This document shows, piece by piece, positions 9,726 to 18,488 of a stretch of DNA of 64,000 bases. The stretch's first letter is position 1. Every line of letters starts with the position of its first letter. The position numbers were made by a program, and so were the translations under genes. Source of the stretch: Cellulomonas sp. JH27-2 (GTDB lineage Bacteria > Actinomycetota > Actinomycetes > Actinomycetales > Cellulomonadaceae); contig NZ_JACYFR010000001.1 of NCBI RefSeq assembly GCF_014837175.1, forward strand, positions 124,001 through 188,000, written 5' to 3'. Under the pieces are notes generated by a model. The model searched no databases and was not told the DNA's origin. It was given only the letters and a program-made list of their open reading frames with translations.

Positions 9726-9849
9726 GCTTCTCCTCCTCGAGAACCACTGGTGCGAGCGGGAACCCCACGTCCCCGCTCCTGTTTCCGGACGACGGGGCAC
9801 GGACCTGCGGGGCTACGTCGTCCCGTCCGTGCGTGTCGTACTGGTGGAA

Positions 9850-9879
9850 ATGTTAGCGCTCACATCCGACGCGCGACAA
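9850..9879 (-). promoter_or_regulatory. ytfQ promoter with LacI-type operator over the -10 box
   Basis: On the minus strand TTGTCG (9874-9879) and TAACAT (9850-9855) are separated by 18 bases, a plausible sigma-70 promoter. The palindrome TGTTAGCGCTCACA (9851-9864, plus strand) covers the -10 box and spacer, so a repressor bound here would block RNA polymerase. The same palindrome class precedes three other genes in this locus. Confidence 0.7.
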
Positions 9880-9979
9880 GCCTCTTCTGCCGTCGTGACG
9901 AAGTTGTGACAATCGGCCGCGCTCGTGCCGCACTGGTGACCGAACCACCCACCACCCGGAACCACCTCGGTTCGAGCGC

Positions 9980-10047
9980 CGAGCCAGACCCTTGCGGGCG
10001 AGACAGACCTCTGCAGGCGCCTGTCTCGCCCGTAGAGGTCTGTCTCG
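9980..10047. repeat. Three 21-bp repeats (two direct, one inverted) forming a terminator-like structure
   Basis: Related 21-mers occur at 9980-10000, 9999-10019 and, inverted, 10027-10047 (core CGAGACAGACCTCT). The second and third form a 14-bp perfect stem, while GGGCGAGACAG (9996-10006) can pair instead with CTGTCTCGCCC (10021-10031). The element lies after the stop of the large glycosidase gene and probably ends its transcript. The rest of the 333-bp gap, 9880-9979, shows nothing recognisable. Confidence 0.6.
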
Positions 10048-10058
10048 GCCACGGTCCG

Positions 10059-13000
10059 TCAGCGGCGCACGGTCAGCACCGCCTTCCCGCTCGAGGCCAG
10101 CAACGTCGACGAGCCGCCGTACCGCGCCGCCACGGTGTACGTGCCGGCGGGCAGCTGCGGCAGCGTCACCTTCGCGGTCCGCCTCGACGAGAGGGTCACG
10201 GTCCTCGTCGCCACCGTGCGGGTCGTCGTCGTGCGGACCTTCGTGCCCTTGACGACCTTCGTCGTCGTGACCTTGGTCGTCACCGTGAACGTCACCTTGC
10301 CGGAAGGCGTGCCCGCGCCCTTGACCGTCGCGGTCGCCGTGGCGTGCGCCTTCGTCGACACCGTGCCGTGGTTCAGCGCGACCTTCGTCGTGCTCGCCGC
10401 CTTGACCACGGTCAGTGCGGTCGTGTCCGTCGAGCCCGTGAACGCGGCGTCACCGGAGTAGGTCACGGTCAGCGTGTGCCGGCCGACGACGAGCTTCGAG
10501 GATAGCACCACGATCGCCTTGCCGCCGGACAGCGTGGCGCGGCCGACGAGCGTGCTGCCGTCCGTCACCCGCACCGAACCCGTGGGAGTCGCCCCGTATC
10601 CGGTGACCCGCACGGTGACCTTCGCCCCCGTGCCGTAGACGCTCCGCTCGGGCGAGACCACCGCGGCCGTCGCGCTGGACCGCAGCACGACTCCCGTGGA
10701 CGGCACCACCAGCGCGTTCGCGACCTCGACGTTGCCCGCCACGTCGACGGCCCGGTACTGCACCGTCGTCGCGGCCGACCCGAGCCGGATCGCGCCGGCG
10801 TACGTCGTCCACGTGCCCGACGAGCTCGTCCGGTACTCGATCCGCGCCAGGCCCGACGTCGCGTCCGCGCCGCGCAGCGTTACCGTCCGCGCCGCGAGCG
10901 AGGCGTTGGAGACCGGCGCGGCCGCGTCGATCGCCACGTCTCGGGAGACGACCGCCGAGACGTTGCCGCTGGCGTCCGTGGCACGGGCCGCCACCGTGTG
11001 CCGGCCGTCCGTGGCGAGGGTCGCCGACGCCGAGGTGCCCCACGCCCCGCCGTCCACCGCGAGCTGCACGGTGGGCGCGACCTGGTCGTCGGTGCCGGAC
11101 GCCGTCGCCGTGACCGGCCCCGTCCACCACCCGGCCGAGCCCGTGGGCTGCGCCGGCGTCAGGGCGAGGGTCGTCGTCGGAGCCGTCGTGTCCCGCAGCG
11201 GCGTGACCGTCAGGCTGTCGACGTTCGGCGCCCACTGCGAGCGGAGCAGCAGATCCGGGTGCGTGTCCGAGATGAGCGTGGTGCCGTCGAAGCTCGGCAG
11301 CTCCTGCGACCGGAACGCGATCGTGTTGGCGCCCTTGGCCAGGGTCACGAAGAACGTCAGATCCCAGAAGTTGTCGTCGTGGAACGTGTGCGGGAACCAC
11401 ACCCGCGTCGCGTCGCCGTCGTTGACCGAGACGTCCGCGTGCCGGGCCAGCGGGTCCGGGTTGTAGTGCGACGCGGGCGACTGCTCGCCGTTGGAGTAGC
11501 GCACGGTGATCGCGTACGTCCCGGCGGCCTTGGCGGGCACGTCGAACGTGAGCGTGTTCCGGTTGCCCGGCGCCCCGCCGACTCCCGTGACGGCCTTGCC
11601 GCCGTCGGCCAGCGGGTAGTCGGCGACCTTCGCAGTACCGGAGGTCGTCGCGCTCTCCGCCTGGTAGGTCGTGCCGACGAGCGCGCCGGACGACGCCCCG
11701 ACCTGGAGCCGGTCGACGAGCAGCGTGCCGGTCGTGCCGGTGACGGTGACCTTGTTGATGCCGCCGAGCAGGAAGACGTGGCGCGTCGACGTGGCCTGCA
11801 CGTCGCCGACCGCCTGCCCGTTCACCGCCAGGCCGGCCGTACCGCCGCCCAGGGTGTCGAGCGTGAGCGTGTGCTCGCCGTCGTCCTTCGAGTAGACCCA
11901 GAAGGTCGCCTCGTCGTCCGCACCGACCGCCGCCACGCCCGAGCCGGACACGCCGGCGTGGGTGTACTCCGTGGCCGCGCCGGTCAGCGTCGCGTCCTCG
12001 GCCTCGTAGGTCGTGGCCGCGGCCGCCGGGTTGGCCAGCGACAGGTCAATCTTGTCGACGATCGCGTCACCCTTCGTCGTCCGGGTCCCGTCGAGGCTCT
12101 TGGCCGCGAGGGTCAGCGTGTGCGTGCCGGCCGTCAGGTCGACGGTCGTGTCGGTGTGGTCCCAGACCACCCACTTGTAGCCGAGCGTCAGGTCGAGCTC
12201 CTGCTCGGCCTTGCCGTCCACGGTCAGGAACACGTTCGTCGGCCCCTGCGCGGAGTTCAGCGCGTACGTGTTGAGCGAGTTCGCGAACACGCTCAGGTCG
12301 TACGTGCCGTCCTGCGGGACGTCGACCGTGAAGCCGAGCGTCACATTCGACCCTGTGCGCAGGCCGCCCACGTCGTAGCCGCCCGAGGTGTAGAAGCCCG
12401 AGACGTTCGTCGTGGTGCCCTCGGGGCCGTTCCTCGACCAGCCCGTCCCCGTGTGCGCCGCGTCCTCTGCCTCGTACGTCGCCTTCCACAGCGTCGGCGT
12501 CACCGTGGTGGCGGTGGCGTTGGCGCCGGGGGTCACGACGATGACGTACGCCGACTCGGCGTCGAGCGCCGGCAGGTCGCCGGCGCCGAACTGCAGCGCC
12601 AGGTTCCCGTCGGTGATCGGCACGTCGAGCTCGGCCACCTCCTGCGGGCCGGCCGAGTCGCCGACCTGCCCGCTCCAGCCGATCTCCTCGACCGACACGT
12701 GCGCGGTGGCGCCGAAGGTACCGGCGTGCGAGAAGCTCACCAGCGACGAGCCGGACGCCCCGCCGATGATCGCCTGCGCCCGCTTCCTCGACTCGTCGAG
12801 CGTCGCCACACCCTGCAGCGTGTAGCTGGTCCCCGGGCTCGGCGGGACCAGCGAGACCGTGTGCCCGGTCATCTGGCCGTACGCGTTGAACAGCCACCAC
12901 TGGCCGTTGCCCCGGTTGGCCTGCACGGCCGAGTCGGAGATGTTGCCGTCGATGTTCCAGTACGCCACGTCGCCGTCGACCTTCGCGTCCTCCAGCGCGC

Positions 13001-15788
13001 TGATCCACTGGATCATCTGGCCGGGGACAGACGTGTGGTAGTTGAACGCGTACTCGTCGATGTTGATGGGCAGGTGCTTGCCGGCGTAGTCCGTGCCCGC
13101 GTAGAGCGTGTCCTCCCACGTCCGGAACTTCGCCACGTTGTCGCGGATGGACGCCGGGTTGGTCAGCTCGTGCCACGTGATGACGTCGGGCATGGTTCCC
13201 GCGGCGAGCGCGTGCGTGACGAACCCCTGCACCTGGGTGAACAGCACGCTCGTGTTGGGGCCGGCGATGCGTGCGTCGGGCAGCTCGCCCTTGATGATCG
13301 CGTACACGTCGTCCCACGCCTGGAAGTACTCGGTGGGGTCGGTCAGCCAGCTGACGCCGTCGTAGCTCCACTCGCCCGTGCCGAACATGTTGCCCTCGGG
13401 CTCGTTGAACGGCACGAAGACGACGTGCTGGCGATACTTCTCCGGCAGCGTGGCCACCTGTTCCACCTGGACGCGAATCTTCGCCTTGAAGTCGTCGAGC
13501 TTGGCCTGCGGCGTGTCACCCGGCCACTCGTACGGGAAGCCGCGGTAGATGTCCGTCATGTAGATGTAGACGTCGCCGTTCGAGCTGTCGACGAGCGGCT
13601 TGAGCACCTCGAGCGCGTCGGCGCCGGGGTGCTGCGGGCCGTCCTGCGCCTTGGTCGCGACCGTGCGCAGCTTGATCCCGTCGATGACGTTGTTGGACGG
13701 GATGTCCTGGCCGTACAGGCCGTACAGCGTGCCGACGGCGCCGCCCATGAAGTCGCCGGTGTTGCTGGACAGGTCGATGTCGACCTGGTTGGCCTCCTTG
13801 ACCAGCACCGTCGCCGTGACCGCGAGGCCCGCGGCCGTGCCGTGCACGGTGAACGAGCCGCGCTGCGCGTAGGCGTCCGCGTCGACCGCGTCCCAGGTCA
13901 CCGGGGCGCCGCGGGTGTAGCCGTCGGTGTAGGTGGTCTGCGCGGTGAGCGGCAGGACGGGCGCCGTGCCGACGGCGGTCGTGACGGTCAGGTCCGGGTC
14001 GACGACCGCGACCGGCGTCGGAACCGTGCCGGCCGTGATCGAGGCGACCTGGGCCGCGTCGAGCGCCTTGCCGTAGATCTGGACGTCGTCGAACGCGCCC
14101 GCGAAGTTGGGGTCGGCGTAGAACGACCTGCCCAGGTACCCCGACGAGGTCGCCGTGCTCGCCAGCAGGTCACCGGCGGTCAGCGTCGTGGCGACGGTGC
14201 CGACGGCGGCGCCGTCGAGGTAGGTCGTCATCCGGTCGGCGCTCGTGTCGAGCGTCGTCGTGATGGTGTGCCAGGCGTTCGTCGGAGGCGCCGCCGAGCC
14301 CGTCACGGTCGCCTCCGCTCCCCCGCCGGCGGTCGTGATCGCGCTGCGGAGCACCCCGTCGGCGTTGGCAGGCGTCGCGAACATGTACCGCGTCGAGTTG
14401 GTGCCGAGCGCGTAGACCCACTGCCACGACGCGCCGCCCGACCACTTCACGCGCGTCGAGATCGTCAGGTCGGTGCGCCCGGACAGGATGTTCTTGGGGA
14501 GCCGGACGTAGGCGCCGGTGCCGCCCGACGCACCGCCCGGAAGCGCCAGCGCCTGGGAGTCGTCGGCGCCCGCGACCACGGAAGCCGTGGCCGGGTTGAC
14601 GAGCGTCGCGTCGAGGCCGTTGCCCGACGAGTCCGCGACCGTGGCGCTCGCCGCGGCGTCGTCGAACGCGTAGTGCGCGACGAGGTCGCCGACCGGCTTG
14701 GCGACCACCGTGACCGTGGCGGTCACGGTGCGGCCGGACACGTCCCCGTGCACGGTGAACGTGCCCGGCGCCTCGTAGTCCGCGGCGTCGACGTCGTCCC
14801 ACGCCACCGCAGTGTCGCGGGGCCAGCCGTCGGCGTAGGTCGCCGAGACCGTGGCGGGCAGCTCCGGCGCCGCGCCGGTGTAGGTCGTGACGCTCACGGC
14901 GTCCGTCTCCAGACCCGTCACGTCCGGGACGCCGCCGGCGACCTGCGCCACCTGACCGGCGTCGAGCGCCGAGGTGAACACCTGGAAGTCGTCGACCTGG
15001 CCGCCCAGGAACGACGCCCACGGCGTCGACCACTGCGTCCGGCCGATCATGCCGCTGAACGTGCTGGACGCCGAGTACAGCTTGGCGAAGTCGACCGGGG
15101 CCGGGACCGAGTCCGTGCGCAGGCCGTTGACGTACAGGACCAGGTCCGTGCCGTCCTCGGTGATCGCGACGTGCGTCCACGTGTCCGCGGGGATCGCGGC
15201 CTTCGTCGTCGCGCTGTACTCCGGGCCGTCGTTGGCCAGGGCCGAGATCTTGCCGCCGTTGGACGGCGAGAAGAACACGCCGTAGTTGTTGGGCAGCTTG
15301 TCGCCACCCAGGATGAACGCCCAGGGGGTCCCCACGGCCTTCTTCCCGTCCCACCGCACCCACGCCGCGACCGTGACCGCGGAGGCGCCCTGGTAGACGC
15401 CGTTCGGGATGGTCACGTACGGCATGGTCGCGTCGGCCGTGCCCTGCGGTCCGCCGGGCAGGGACAGCGTCGCGGCGCCGTCGCGCGTGCCGGACCCGAG
15501 CTTGCTCGCGTTGACGACCGAGCCGTCGTACGCAGAGCCGCCGGAGCCCGAGTTGTGGATGGTGGCCACACCCGCGGCGGCGTCGTCGAACGTGTAGTCG
15601 ACGAGCGGCGTGGGGATGGTGACGTCGGCCGCGGCGGGCGCGACGGCGAGGGCCGTCGTGGGGGTCGCCGCGTGCGCGGCGGGGGCGCCGACGACGAGGA
15701 GACCGAGTGCGGCGATCGACGCCACCCCTGCTCCCCCGCGGGCTCGTCGGGTGCCGGCGGGTACGCCGGCGGGGGGCGTGGTGCGCAT
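10059..15788 (-). CDS. Giant secreted glycosidase with LamG, clan-A-like catalytic, CBM and Ig modules
   Basis: This is a 1909-aa secreted protein. In order: a signal peptide to about residue 42 (APAAHA); LamG/concanavalin domain 1 (about 60-270); a Big_4-type Ig domain; LamG domain 2 (about 365-570); another Big_4 domain; a TIM-barrel-like catalytic domain (about 670-1080); two or three CBM6/35-like modules beginning with YEAEDA or YQAESA; then OmpL47/Ig-like repeats with a basic VRR tail. VPFNEPEG (Glu796) and NIDEYAF (Glu912), 116 residues apart, look like the acid/base and nucleophile of a clan GH-A retaining enzyme, perhaps near GH39, but I cannot assign a family. The ATG has AGGAG upstream; an alternative upstream start would put an arginine-rich stretch before the signal peptide. 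Its tail resembles that of the GH51 protein. The operator upstream puts it with the arabinose genes. Confidence 0.82.
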   Translation of the reverse strand: MRTTPPAGVPAGTRRARGGAGVASIAALGLLVVGAPAAHAATPTTALAVAPAAADVTIPTPLVDYTFDDAAAGVATIHNSGSGGSAYDGSVVNASKLGSGTRDGAATLSLPGGPQGTADATMPYVTIPNGVYQGASAVTVAAWVRWDGKKAVGTPWAFILGGDKLPNNYGVFFSPSNGGKISALANDGPEYSATTKAAIPADTWTHVAITEDGTDLVLYVNGLRTDSVPAPVDFAKLYSASSTFSGMIGRTQWSTPWASFLGGQVDDFQVFTSALDAGQVAQVAGGVPDVTGLETDAVSVTTYTGAAPELPATVSATYADGWPRDTAVAWDDVDAADYEAPGTFTVHGDVSGRTVTATVTVVAKPVGDLVAHYAFDDAAASATVADSSGNGLDATLVNPATASVVAGADDSQALALPGGASGGTGAYVRLPKNILSGRTDLTISTRVKWSGGASWQWVYALGTNSTRYMFATPANADGVLRSAITTAGGGAEATVTGSAAPPTNAWHTITTTLDTSADRMTTYLDGAAVGTVATTLTAGDLLASTATSSGYLGRSFYADPNFAGAFDDVQIYGKALDAAQVASITAGTVPTPVAVVDPDLTVTTAVGTAPVLPLTAQTTYTDGYTRGAPVTWDAVDADAYAQRGSFTVHGTAAGLAVTATVLVKEANQVDIDLSSNTGDFMGGAVGTLYGLYGQDIPSNNVIDGIKLRTVATKAQDGPQHPGADALEVLKPLVDSSNGDVYIYMTDIYRGFPYEWPGDTPQAKLDDFKAKIRVQVEQVATLPEKYRQHVVFVPFNEPEGNMFGTGEWSYDGVSWLTDPTEYFQAWDDVYAIIKGELPDARIAGPNTSVLFTQVQGFVTHALAAGTMPDVITWHELTNPASIRDNVAKFRTWEDTLYAGTDYAGKHLPINIDEYAFNYHTSVPGQMIQWISALEDAKVDGDVAYWNIDGNISDSAVQANRGNGQWWLFNAYGQMTGHTVSLVPPSPGTSYTLQGVATLDESRKRAQAIIGGASGSSLVSFSHAGTFGATAHVSVEEIGWSGQVGDSAGPQEVAELDVPITDGNLALQFGAGDLPALDAESAYVIVVTPGANATATTVTPTLWKATYEAEDAAHTGTGWSRNGPEGTTTNVSGFYTSGGYDVGGLRTGSNVTLGFTVDVPQDGTYDLSVFANSLNTYALNSAQGPTNVFLTVDGKAEQELDLTLGYKWVVWDHTDTTVDLTAGTHTLTLAAKSLDGTRTTKGDAIVDKIDLSLANPAAAATTYEAEDATLTGAATEYTHAGVSGSGVAAVGADDEATFWVYSKDDGEHTLTLDTLGGGTAGLAVNGQAVGDVQATSTRHVFLLGGINKVTVTGTTGTLLVDRLQVGASSGALVGTTYQAESATTSGTAKVADYPLADGGKAVTGVGGAPGNRNTLTFDVPAKAAGTYAITVRYSNGEQSPASHYNPDPLARHADVSVNDGDATRVWFPHTFHDDNFWDLTFFVTLAKGANTIAFRSQELPSFDGTTLISDTHPDLLLRSQWAPNVDSLTVTPLRDTTAPTTTLALTPAQPTGSAGWWTGPVTATASGTDDQVAPTVQLAVDGGAWGTSASATLATDGRHTVAARATDASGNVSAVVSRDVAIDAAAPVSNASLAARTVTLRGADATSGLARIEYRTSSSGTWTTYAGAIRLGSAATTVQYRAVDVAGNVEVANALVVPSTGVVLRSSATAAVVSPERSVYGTGAKVTVRVTGYGATPTGSVRVTDGSTLVGRATLSGGKAIVVLSSKLVVGRHTLTVTYSGDAAFTGSTDTTALTVVKAASTTKVALNHGTVSTKAHATATATVKGAGTPSGKVTFTVTTKVTTTKVVKGTKVRTTTTRTVATRTVTLSSRRTAKVTLPQLPAGTYTVAARYGGSSTLLASSGKAVLTVRR

Positions 15789-15887
15789 GGTCGCTCCTGG
15801 CTTCGTCGCTGAAGTTCGCAGTGCTGTGCTCCGTGGGGCCGGCCGCAGCCGGTCCGTGCGGCGCCTCGGCGTCGCGTCCAACGCTCG

Positions 15888-15901
15888 TGTGAGCGTTCAC
15901 A
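15888..15901 (-). promoter_or_regulatory. LacI-type operator upstream of the giant glycosidase
   Basis: TGTGAGCGTTCACA is a near-perfect palindrome with one mismatch, of the same class as the sites before ytfQ, lacI and araB. It lies 100 bp upstream of the glycosidase start, inside its probable promoter region. The -35 and -10 boxes are not clear here. Confidence 0.55.
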
Positions 15902-15950
15902 TCGGCGGAGCGTCTTGCTTCGGGCGCCCCGCCGTCCTCGTCAGTCCTCG

Positions 15951-17663
15951 TCAGGCCCTGGCGACCGCGTCCGCGGCCATCAGGAGGTACACCGCGGCCG
16001 TCCAGGTGTAGGCGCGGTCGCGCAGCCCGGCGCCCGTGCGGGCGTCGAAGTTCTCGGCGAACCCGGACCGCTCGCACAGCGCGCGGAAGCGCGCGCTGAC
16101 GGTGTCAGCCAGGTCCGTGAGACCGCTGGTGCGCAGACCGTCCTCGATCAGGGCGGTCGACGGCGCCCAGATGGGTCCGCGCCAGTAGCCGTCGTCCTCG
16201 TAGTGCGGCGAGTCGACGGGCTCGGTGGCGGGGCCGAAGTCGGTGAGGTGCTGCTCGAGCCGCGCGCCCAGGACCTCCCGGACGTCGGCCGGCAGCCGCT
16301 CGCCGAGCACCAGCGGCAGCAGGTTGAGCAGGCTCGTGGCCGTGCTCGCCCGGCCGCTGCGGGCGCCGACGGCCACCAGCTCCTTGCCGGTCCACAGCTC
16401 GTCGAGCAGCGCCGTCACGAGCGCGTCGCCCTGCGTCCGCCATTCCTGCGACGGCAGGCCCAGCTCGTCGGCCAGGTCCGCCAGCACCTCGAGCTGCACG
16501 GCCAGGAACCCGGCCAGGTCGGGCGACTCGACGACCCGGTCCACGTCGAACGTCGTCGAGTTGTCCCACCCGCTGTCGTTGCCGTGCTGGTAGTACGGCA
16601 ACGCGTGCCCCGGTACGCGGCGGCGCTCGAGCCAGAACCTGGACCAACGGACCAGGCGGTCGTGGATCTCGGTGAGCTCTGCGCGCGTGAGCGGCCGGCC
16701 GGCGCGGGCCCGCAGGCGGCGCAGCGCCCAGCCGTGGATGGGCGGCTTCACGTAGTTGTAGAGGACCTCGGAGTGCGTGATGGAGTCCGGCAGCGCACCC
16801 GTCGCGTCCTGGTGGTCGAACGGGGCCAGCAGCTGGTCGAGGGCCGCATCGGGCTCACCGGCCGCGAGCGCGAGCGCGTTGAAGCAGTGGTCCCAGCTCC
16901 AGAGCTTGTCCATCCAGTGCATCGACATGAGCACCGACTCGCGCGTGGCCAGGCCCTCGGCCGCCACGGTCGCGGACCACAGCACATAGGCCGCGAGCTC
17001 GGCTGCGGGCGTCGCATCCGTGCGCCACGGCGCGATGCGGTCGACGTAGGCCGTGAGCTCGGCGGCCACCGCGGCGACGACCTCGTCGAACGAGCGCGTC
17101 ACCGCGAACGGCTGCGCGGCGGCGTCGATCTCCTCGAGCGTCGCCTCCCACGGCTGGCCGTCCGCGCCCAGCACGACCGCGCGGTCGGCCACGCCCAGCG
17201 CCTCGTCGCCCTCGACGTCCAGGCGACCTGACAGCGCGACCGCGCGGTAGCGGCGTCCCGTCTCGTACGACGTGAACACGGCGCTGCCGTCGACCGCGTC
17301 GGTAAACAGGTAGGTGCCGGTGAACGGCGTCAGTCCGCCGGCCGCGTCGGCGAGCCGCAGACCCAGTCCCTCGCCGCGCAGGCGCAGCGTCCGCAAGCCG
17401 TCGAAGACCGCCGTGACCGTCCCGGCGCCGGAGCGCCAGGTGAACGTCGCGGCGTCGGCGTGCCACGTGACGTCGTCGGGAGCCCCGACGACCTCACAGC
17501 GCAGCACCGCGTGCATGCCGTTGCGGTGCGAGACCAGGTGGACGGCGTCCGCGTGCGTGTGCAGCGCGACGACGGGCGACAGGTTGAGCCACGAGCCGCG
17601 CACCGAGAACGGGATCTCGCGGACGTCGAACGTGGGCAGGGCGGAGGCGCTCGAGGGCGTCAT
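15951..17663 (-). CDS. Intracellular MGH1/GH63-like glycoside hydrolase
   Basis: This 570-aa protein lacks a signal peptide, so it acts in the cytoplasm on imported oligosaccharides. An N-terminal beta-sandwich (about 1-190) is followed by an (alpha/alpha)6 barrel of the clan GH-L type (GH63/GH37, 'MGH1-like'). Conserved signatures are MDKLWSWDHCFNALA, KPPIHGW, SGWDNSTTFD with Asp367 as a likely catalytic residue, and GYWRGPIWAPS. Such proteins are often annotated as amylo-alpha-1,6-glucosidase or debranching enzyme by similarity, but substrates differ widely. It is the last gene of the importer operon, starting three bases after the permease stop, so it should process what this importer brings in. 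Confidence 0.8.
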   Translation of the reverse strand: MTPSSASALPTFDVREIPFSVRGSWLNLSPVVALHTHADAVHLVSHRNGMHAVLRCEVVGAPDDVTWHADAATFTWRSGAGTVTAVFDGLRTLRLRGEGLGLRLADAAGGLTPFTGTYLFTDAVDGSAVFTSYETGRRYRAVALSGRLDVEGDEALGVADRAVVLGADGQPWEATLEEIDAAAQPFAVTRSFDEVVAAVAAELTAYVDRIAPWRTDATPAAELAAYVLWSATVAAEGLATRESVLMSMHWMDKLWSWDHCFNALALAAGEPDAALDQLLAPFDHQDATGALPDSITHSEVLYNYVKPPIHGWALRRLRARAGRPLTRAELTEIHDRLVRWSRFWLERRRVPGHALPYYQHGNDSGWDNSTTFDVDRVVESPDLAGFLAVQLEVLADLADELGLPSQEWRTQGDALVTALLDELWTGKELVAVGARSGRASTATSLLNLLPLVLGERLPADVREVLGARLEQHLTDFGPATEPVDSPHYEDDGYWRGPIWAPSTALIEDGLRTSGLTDLADTVSARFRALCERSGFAENFDARTGAGLRDRAYTWTAAVYLLMAADAVARA

Positions 17664-17666
17664 GGG

Positions 17667-18485
17667 TCAGTCCTTCACTGCGCCGGCGGTGACCCCGGCG
17701 GCGACGTAGCGCTGGGCGACGACCAGCAGGATGGCGGTGGGGACCGACGCGAGGACGGCGGTCGCCATCATCGGGCCCCACTCCTGGTTCTGGGAGCCGA
17801 TGTAGTCGTAGATGCCCATGGTGATCGGGCGCAGGTTGCCGCCACCACGGTTGAGGGTCGAGGCGAACAGGAAGTCCGACCACGCCCACAGGAACGCGAA
17901 CAGGGCGACCGTGACCGCGGAGTTGCGCGACACCGGCAGGACGACCGACCGGAACGTGCGCCAGAAGGACGCGCCGTCGATCTGCGCCGCCTGCAGCAGC
18001 TCGCGCGGGATGCCGGCCATGAACGCGGAGAACAGCATGACCGCGAACGGCACGGCGATCGTCGAGTCGGCCAGGATCAGGCCCGGCACGGTGTCGAGGA
18101 TCCCAAGGTCGGAGTAGATCTGGTAGAAACCGAGCGCCATCACGACGGCCGGGATCATCTGCGCGACGATGAGCACGAAGCTCAGCACGCGCCGACCCGG
18201 CTTGAGCAGACGGGACAACGCGTACCCGGCCGGCGCGGAGACGACCAGCGTCAGGGCCACCGTCCCCAGGCCCACCAGCAGGCTCGTACCCAGGTACGGG
18301 AGCTGGTCGCCCAGCACCACGCGGTAGTGGTCGAGAGTGAAGTCCTTCGGCCACAGGTCGCCGTCGCGGATGGACCCGCGGGACGTCAGGGAGACGTTCA
18401 CCATCCAGTAGACGGGGAACAGCATGATCGCGGTGAGGACGACGCCGATCGTCGTCTTCCACCAGGAGCGCTGCACACGGTCCAT
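17667..18485 (-). CDS. Carbohydrate ABC transporter permease, MalG family
   Basis: This 272-aa protein has six hydrophobic segments and the MalG-type cytoplasmic EAA loop (LLQAAQIDGASFWRTFRSVVLP region, with QAA in place of EAA) that docks the ATPase. It pairs with the MalF-type permease encoded three bases upstream. There is no ATPase gene in the operon; actinobacterial importers of this CUT1 class usually share the housekeeping ATPase MsiK encoded elsewhere. The substrate is probably an oligosaccharide, inferred from the class and the adjoining glycosidase. Confidence 0.88.
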   Translation of the reverse strand: MDRVQRSWWKTTIGVVLTAIMLFPVYWMVNVSLTSRGSIRDGDLWPKDFTLDHYRVVLGDQLPYLGTSLLVGLGTVALTLVVSAPAGYALSRLLKPGRRVLSFVLIVAQMIPAVVMALGFYQIYSDLGILDTVPGLILADSTIAVPFAVMLFSAFMAGIPRELLQAAQIDGASFWRTFRSVVLPVSRNSAVTVALFAFLWAWSDFLFASTLNRGGGNLRPITMGIYDYIGSQNQEWGPMMATAVLASVPTAILLVVAQRYVAAGVTAGAVKD

Positions 18486-18488
18486 GGG

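Noticed and set aside
10998..15812. A 1604-codon plus-strand frame opposite the giant glycosidase
   Set aside because: High GC in the third codon position of the true gene keeps this frame open; its composition is not protein-like.
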